NCBI GenBank assembly: GCA_023391425.1 | Contig: JAEWAX010000063.1 | Span: 1 to 52,735, forward strand | Reading direction: 5' to 3' | Length of the DNA: 52,735 bases | From: Bacillota bacterium | Lineage (GTDB): Bacteria; Bacillota; Clostridia; Acetivibrionales; DSM-1351 | Shown: piece by piece, positions 49,463 to 52,735 of the stretch | Layout: each line of letters starts with the position of its first letter | Numbering within the stretch: the first letter of the stretch is position 1 | Notes under the pieces: generated by a model | The model's input: the letters and a program-made list of their open reading frames with translations, nothing else | What the model was told of the DNA's origin: nothing | The model's database searches: none | Program-made: the position numbers and the translations under genes

Positions 49463-51049
49463 ATGAAACTTTTATTATCAAATTTAATTTTAGGTCTAGA
49501 TGATGGACAAAAAGAAATAGAGCAGCTAGTAGCACAAAAGCTTAAGCTCAAACTCGATAACATAAGAAATATTAAAATAGTTAAACAATCAGTTGATGCC
49601 AGGAAAAAACCTGGCATCCGTTTTGTTTACTCCATTTCCTGTGAAGTAAATGACAGTATCCGTATACCTAAAAGTAACGATATTAGAACTCTAGAAATGT
49701 TTCAAGAGGAAGTTTTAGTTCCGGGTGACAGACAAATTTCTGGCAGACCTCTAGTAATTGGTACAGGTCCAGCGGGTATTTTTTGTGGACTCATTCTTGC
49801 TCAAAATGGCTATAAGCCAATAATAATTGATCGTGGCGGTACTGTAGAGGAGAGAACCAAAAAGGTTCAACACTACTGGAAAAATGGAGAACTAGATACT
49901 GAAACCAATGTTCAATTTGGCGAGGGTGGGGCAGGAACATTTTCAGACGGTAAACTTACTACTAGAATAAATGATCCAAAGTGCGATAAGGTTTTACAAG
50001 AATATCATAAATTCGGCGCACCTGATGAAATACTGTATAAGGCTAAGCCTCACATTGGTACTGATATTCTTAAAAGTGTTGTTTCAAATATCAGAAGAGA
50101 GATTGAGAGACTTGGCGGAACTGTTTTGTTTAATACAAAAGCAGTTGATTTGAATATTCGAGATGGAAAAGTCTGTGGTGTTTTGACAGATTCTCATTCC
50201 AATATTGATACAAATGTAGTAGTGATGGCGATTGGACATAGTGCAAGGGATACATTTGAAATGCTTTATAGCAAGGGCGTACCTTTTCAGCAAAAACCGT
50301 TTTCTATAGGTGTTAGGCTTGAGCATCCTCAAAGTATGGTTAATATTGCTCAGTATGGAGCTGCCAGTGGGCATCCTGCACTTGGTGCAGCTGACTATCA
50401 ACTATTTTGTAAACAAAAGGATCGTACCACATATTCCTTTTGTATGTGCCCCGGTGGGATAGTTGTAGCATCTGCGTCAGAGCAAAACTCAATAGTTACT
50501 AATGGCATGAGTGAATATAAACGAGATAGAGAAAATGCGAATAGTGCACTTGTGGTTTCGGTAGGGCCAGCTGATTTTGGTACAGCACACCCATTGGGAG
50601 GAATAGAGTTCCAAAGGAAATGGGAGAAGTTAGCATATAAGGTTGGGGGCAATAATAATAGTGCACCTATTCAGAGATTAGAAGACTTTATGGATAATAG
50701 AGTTGGAAAGCTTGGAAGCGTAAAGCCTAGCTACACAGGCGAAACTCGCTGTGCAGATATTAATGAATGTCTGCCACAATATGTAACCGACAGTATGAAG
50801 CAATCATTTGCTTATTTTGATAGAAGGTTAAAAGGTTTTGCAATGAAGGATGCACTTTTGACAGGTGTGGAAACTAGAACTTCATCACCTGTAAGAATTC
50901 CAAGAAATGAAGCTTTTGAATGCATAAGCATAGCTGGGCTTTATCCTGCTGGAGAGGGTGCTGGTTACGCTGGAGGCATTGTTAGTGCAGCAGTGGACGG
51001 TATAAAAATTGCACAGCAAATAATTAGGACTTTCGCTGTGCCAAAATAG
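49463..51049 (+). CDS. FAD-dependent oxidoreductase (COG2509 type)
   Basis: A 528-aa flavoprotein. N-terminal ~90 residues form a small domain of alpha/beta type; the dinucleotide fold starts at GTGPAG (100-105). Further blocks include QFGEGGAGTFSDGKLT (about 153-168) and PAGEGAGYAGGIVSAAVDG (about 496-514), typical of the COG2509 group of uncharacterised FAD dehydrogenases. It sits between cdaR and glmM, with its ATG directly after the cdaR stop. This order is common in Clostridia, though a role in wall synthesis is not known. Confidence 0.88.
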   Translation: MKLLLSNLILGLDDGQKEIEQLVAQKLKLKLDNIRNIKIVKQSVDARKKPGIRFVYSISCEVNDSIRIPKSNDIRTLEMFQEEVLVPGDRQISGRPLVIGTGPAGIFCGLILAQNGYKPIIIDRGGTVEERTKKVQHYWKNGELDTETNVQFGEGGAGTFSDGKLTTRINDPKCDKVLQEYHKFGAPDEILYKAKPHIGTDILKSVVSNIRREIERLGGTVLFNTKAVDLNIRDGKVCGVLTDSHSNIDTNVVVMAIGHSARDTFEMLYSKGVPFQQKPFSIGVRLEHPQSMVNIAQYGAASGHPALGAADYQLFCKQKDRTTYSFCMCPGGIVVASASEQNSIVTNGMSEYKRDRENANSALVVSVGPADFGTAHPLGGIEFQRKWEKLAYKVGGNNNSAPIQRLEDFMDNRVGKLGSVKPSYTGETRCADINECLPQYVTDSMKQSFAYFDRRLKGFAMKDALLTGVETRTSSPVRIPRNEAFECISIAGLYPAGEGAGYAGGIVSAAVDGIKIAQQIIRTFAVPK

Positions 51050-51185
51050 TATGTTTATAGCTATTGGGAAAAATGGTATATTAATAATGGTTGGGTGATT
51101 GATTTTTACTACTTAAGCAGGGAGGTTAAAATATTAATCTCCTAAACAAGTAAACTTGATTAAATTATATTATCTGGAGGTTAAT

Positions 51186-52535
51186 ATGGGAAGATTATTT
51201 GGAACTGATGGTGTTAGAGGTGTGGCAAATTTGGAATTAACTCCAAAACTTGCATATCAGCTAGGTCAGGCTGGTGCATATGTACTCACTGGAGAAACAA
51301 AGCATACACCTAAAATATTAGTGGGTATGGATACTAGAATATCAGGGGATATGCTTGAGGCAGCACTTGTCTCGGGAATATGCTCAGTTGGCGCACAGGT
51401 TATAAGCCTTGGCGTAATTCCAACCCCTGCAATTGCATATCTTACTAGGTTATACGATGCTGATGCAGGAGTAGTTATTTCAGCTTCTCATAATCCTTTT
51501 GAATACAATGGTATAAAGTTTTTTAATTCAAATGGATATAAGCTGCCCGATGCTATTGAAGATAAAATAGAAGAGATATTAACAAATGGCGGAGAAGAAT
51601 TGCCAAAGCCAATTGGTCAGAATGTGGGCTACAAGGCATATCAAGAGTCTGCACTTGAGGATTATGTAAGCTTTGCAAAGGGTACAATTACTGGTGACCT
51701 AGAAGGAGTAAAGGTAGCAATAGATTGTGCAAATGGAGCTTCTTTTCAGGCTGCTCCAATGGCACTATATGAGTTAAAAGCAGATGTAAATGTAATTAAT
51801 AATGAACCTGATGGTATTAATATAAATAGTTCTTGTGGGTCAACTCATATGCAACAGCTTCAAGCATATGTAAAAGAAACAAAGTCTGATATAGGTTTGG
51901 CTTTTGATGGAGATGCAGACAGAGTACTGGCTGTTGACGAAAATGGAAATATAGTTGATGGTGATCAAATAATGGCTATAATAGGTCTACATTTGAAGGA
52001 ACATGGGATGCTAGCTCATAATACTATAGTTGCAACAGTTATGAGTAATATGGGTCTTGATATAATGGCAAAGAGCAATGATTTAAACATTGTAAAAACA
52101 AAGGTTGGAGATAGATACGTTCTTGAGGAAATGATAAATAGCGGATATATGCTAGGTGGAGAGCAGTCTGGCCATATTATATTCCTTGAGCACAATACTA
52201 CAGGTGATGGACTTGTAACTGCTATTCAACTCATAAAGGTACTAAAGGATTCTGGGAAAAAGCTATCAGAGCTTGCAAGTGTTATGCAAGTACTACCACA
52301 GGTATTAATAAATGCAAAAGTAACAAATGAAAAGAAAAACAAATATCTTGATGATGAAGTAATAAAGAAAATGTGCCAGGAGCTAGAGGATGAATTCAAA
52401 GGTGAGGGAAGAGTGTTGATAAGACCTTCAGGAACTGAGCCTTTAGTTAGGGTAATGATAGAGGGCAAGGATAAAGAAGTTATAACAAGACGTGCGAAGG
52501 AACTCGTGAGAGTTATTGAAGGTAGGTTGTCGTAG
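51186..52535 (+). CDS. glmM: Phosphoglucosamine mutase
   Basis: A 449-aa enzyme that converts glucosamine-6-phosphate to glucosamine-1-phosphate for UDP-GlcNAc and cell wall. The phosphoserine S101 (ISASHNPFEYNG), the Mg loop DGDADR (241-246), the sugar loop GGEQSGHI (about 322-329) and the phosphate loop RPSGTEPLVR (about 414-423) are all present. ATG 51186 has GGAGG 5 nt before. It is 136 bp after the FAD gene. GlmM is controlled by c-di-AMP/CdaR in other Firmicutes, so the cluster links c-di-AMP to wall precursors. Confidence 0.97.
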   Translation: MGRLFGTDGVRGVANLELTPKLAYQLGQAGAYVLTGETKHTPKILVGMDTRISGDMLEAALVSGICSVGAQVISLGVIPTPAIAYLTRLYDADAGVVISASHNPFEYNGIKFFNSNGYKLPDAIEDKIEEILTNGGEELPKPIGQNVGYKAYQESALEDYVSFAKGTITGDLEGVKVAIDCANGASFQAAPMALYELKADVNVINNEPDGININSSCGSTHMQQLQAYVKETKSDIGLAFDGDADRVLAVDENGNIVDGDQIMAIIGLHLKEHGMLAHNTIVATVMSNMGLDIMAKSNDLNIVKTKVGDRYVLEEMINSGYMLGGEQSGHIIFLEHNTTGDGLVTAIQLIKVLKDSGKKLSELASVMQVLPQVLINAKVTNEKKNKYLDDEVIKKMCQELEDEFKGEGRVLIRPSGTEPLVRVMIEGKDKEVITRRAKELVRVIEGRLS

Positions 52536-52656
52536 GTAAAAGCAGTGGCAGAGCAAGGTAAAATGCAAAAGCAAAGTAAAAAGCATTAATATGTATAGGT
52601 AAAAATAAGGTTCTATGTCAATAGTTGGGGTAGAACAGTAAACTGAATTTTTATGA

Positions 52657-52692
52657 AGGGCCAATCGCATTACAAGGTGATTGGCTCTTTGT
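52657..52692 (+). terminator. Terminator after glmM
   Basis: AGGGCCAATC and GATTGGCTCT pair around a 12-nt loop, followed by TTGTTTGTTTG. It is 120 bp downstream of glmM and ends this cluster. Confidence 0.65.
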
Positions 52693-52735
52693 TTGTTTGT
52701 AAGGTATGCAGAATTCTTCTTCTGAAGTTTTCAAA

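Noticed and set aside
52536..52735. A glmS ribozyme at the right edge
   Set aside because: glmS often follows glmM, but I see no ribozyme core here, only a plain terminator hairpin before the window ends.

Overview
The window looks like the chromosome of an anaerobic, low-GC, spore-forming-type Firmicute, most likely class Clostridia (a Ruminiclostridium / Clostridium cluster III-like organism is my best guess, unproven). The reasons are strong AGGAGG-type ribosome sites, sigma-A promoters with 17-bp spacers, a T-box, a tandem glycine riboswitch, meso-diaminopimelate dehydrogenase, and the order cdaA-cdaR-FAD oxidoreductase-glmM. No rRNA, tRNA, CRISPR array, insertion sequence or prophage was seen. 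Most of the window is housekeeping or small stress/transport modules, with several copies of small structured repeats.

Layout. 1-5.6 kb: flavodoxin-like protein; a TetR-controlled CrtI-like oxidoreductase with four phased operator repeats; three copies of a structured ~105-bp repeat, one of which supplies the C-terminus of an anchored protein of unknown function; a membrane metallophosphoesterase. 5.6-12 kb (minus strand): aldo/keto reductase, an AI-2E family permease, and a four-gene TetR-ABC ATPase-ABC permease operon ending in a VanX-type dipeptidase fused to an L,D-transpeptidase-like domain. 12-17 kb: two half-size TSUP permease genes, a hydrolase relic, and a MoxR-DUF58-DUF4129 operon. 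17-20.7 kb: a TrmB-like regulator, lysA, ddh and a small PCP_red-like protein behind one promoter/operator. 20.7-23.4 kb (minus): serC-serA behind a tandem glycine riboswitch and terminator. 23.6-29.9 kb: a stalk-domain secreted protein, a MarR regulator and a divergent heterodimeric ABC exporter.

30-34 kb: a DUF1015 protein, then PRC-barrel / YtxH-like / AI-2E permease genes. 34-37.5 kb: an FNR-type regulator, the iron-sulfur repair protein Ric, a DUF1858 protein and a DUF438 (hemerythrin-like plus PAS) protein; an FNR-like box lies exactly at -41.5 from a good -10 in front of ric. 37.5-41 kb: a T-box leader controlling a small membrane protein and valS. 41-45 kb: a large orphan HTH protein, a single-domain response regulator that appears to start with AUU, and a cysteine-desulfurase-like enzyme with an Asn-rich N-terminus. 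45-52.7 kb: NAD synthetase, an unlisted-size 33-aa membrane peptide, and the c-di-AMP/cell-wall block cdaA-cdaR-FAD oxidoreductase-glmM.

Themes: amino-acid supply wired to RNA switches (serCA, valS), cell-wall precursor metabolism (lysA/ddh, glmM, cdaA, the VanX-LDT fusion), nitrosative/oxidative iron-sulfur repair (FNR-Ric-DUF438), and export (two ABC systems, two AI-2E permeases, TSUP). Nothing here is clearly a wholly new system; the strongest leads are the VanX-LDT fusion inside an exporter operon, the glycine riboswitch on serine synthesis, the AUU-start response regulator, the TrmB-lysA-ddh cassette and the structured repeat family.
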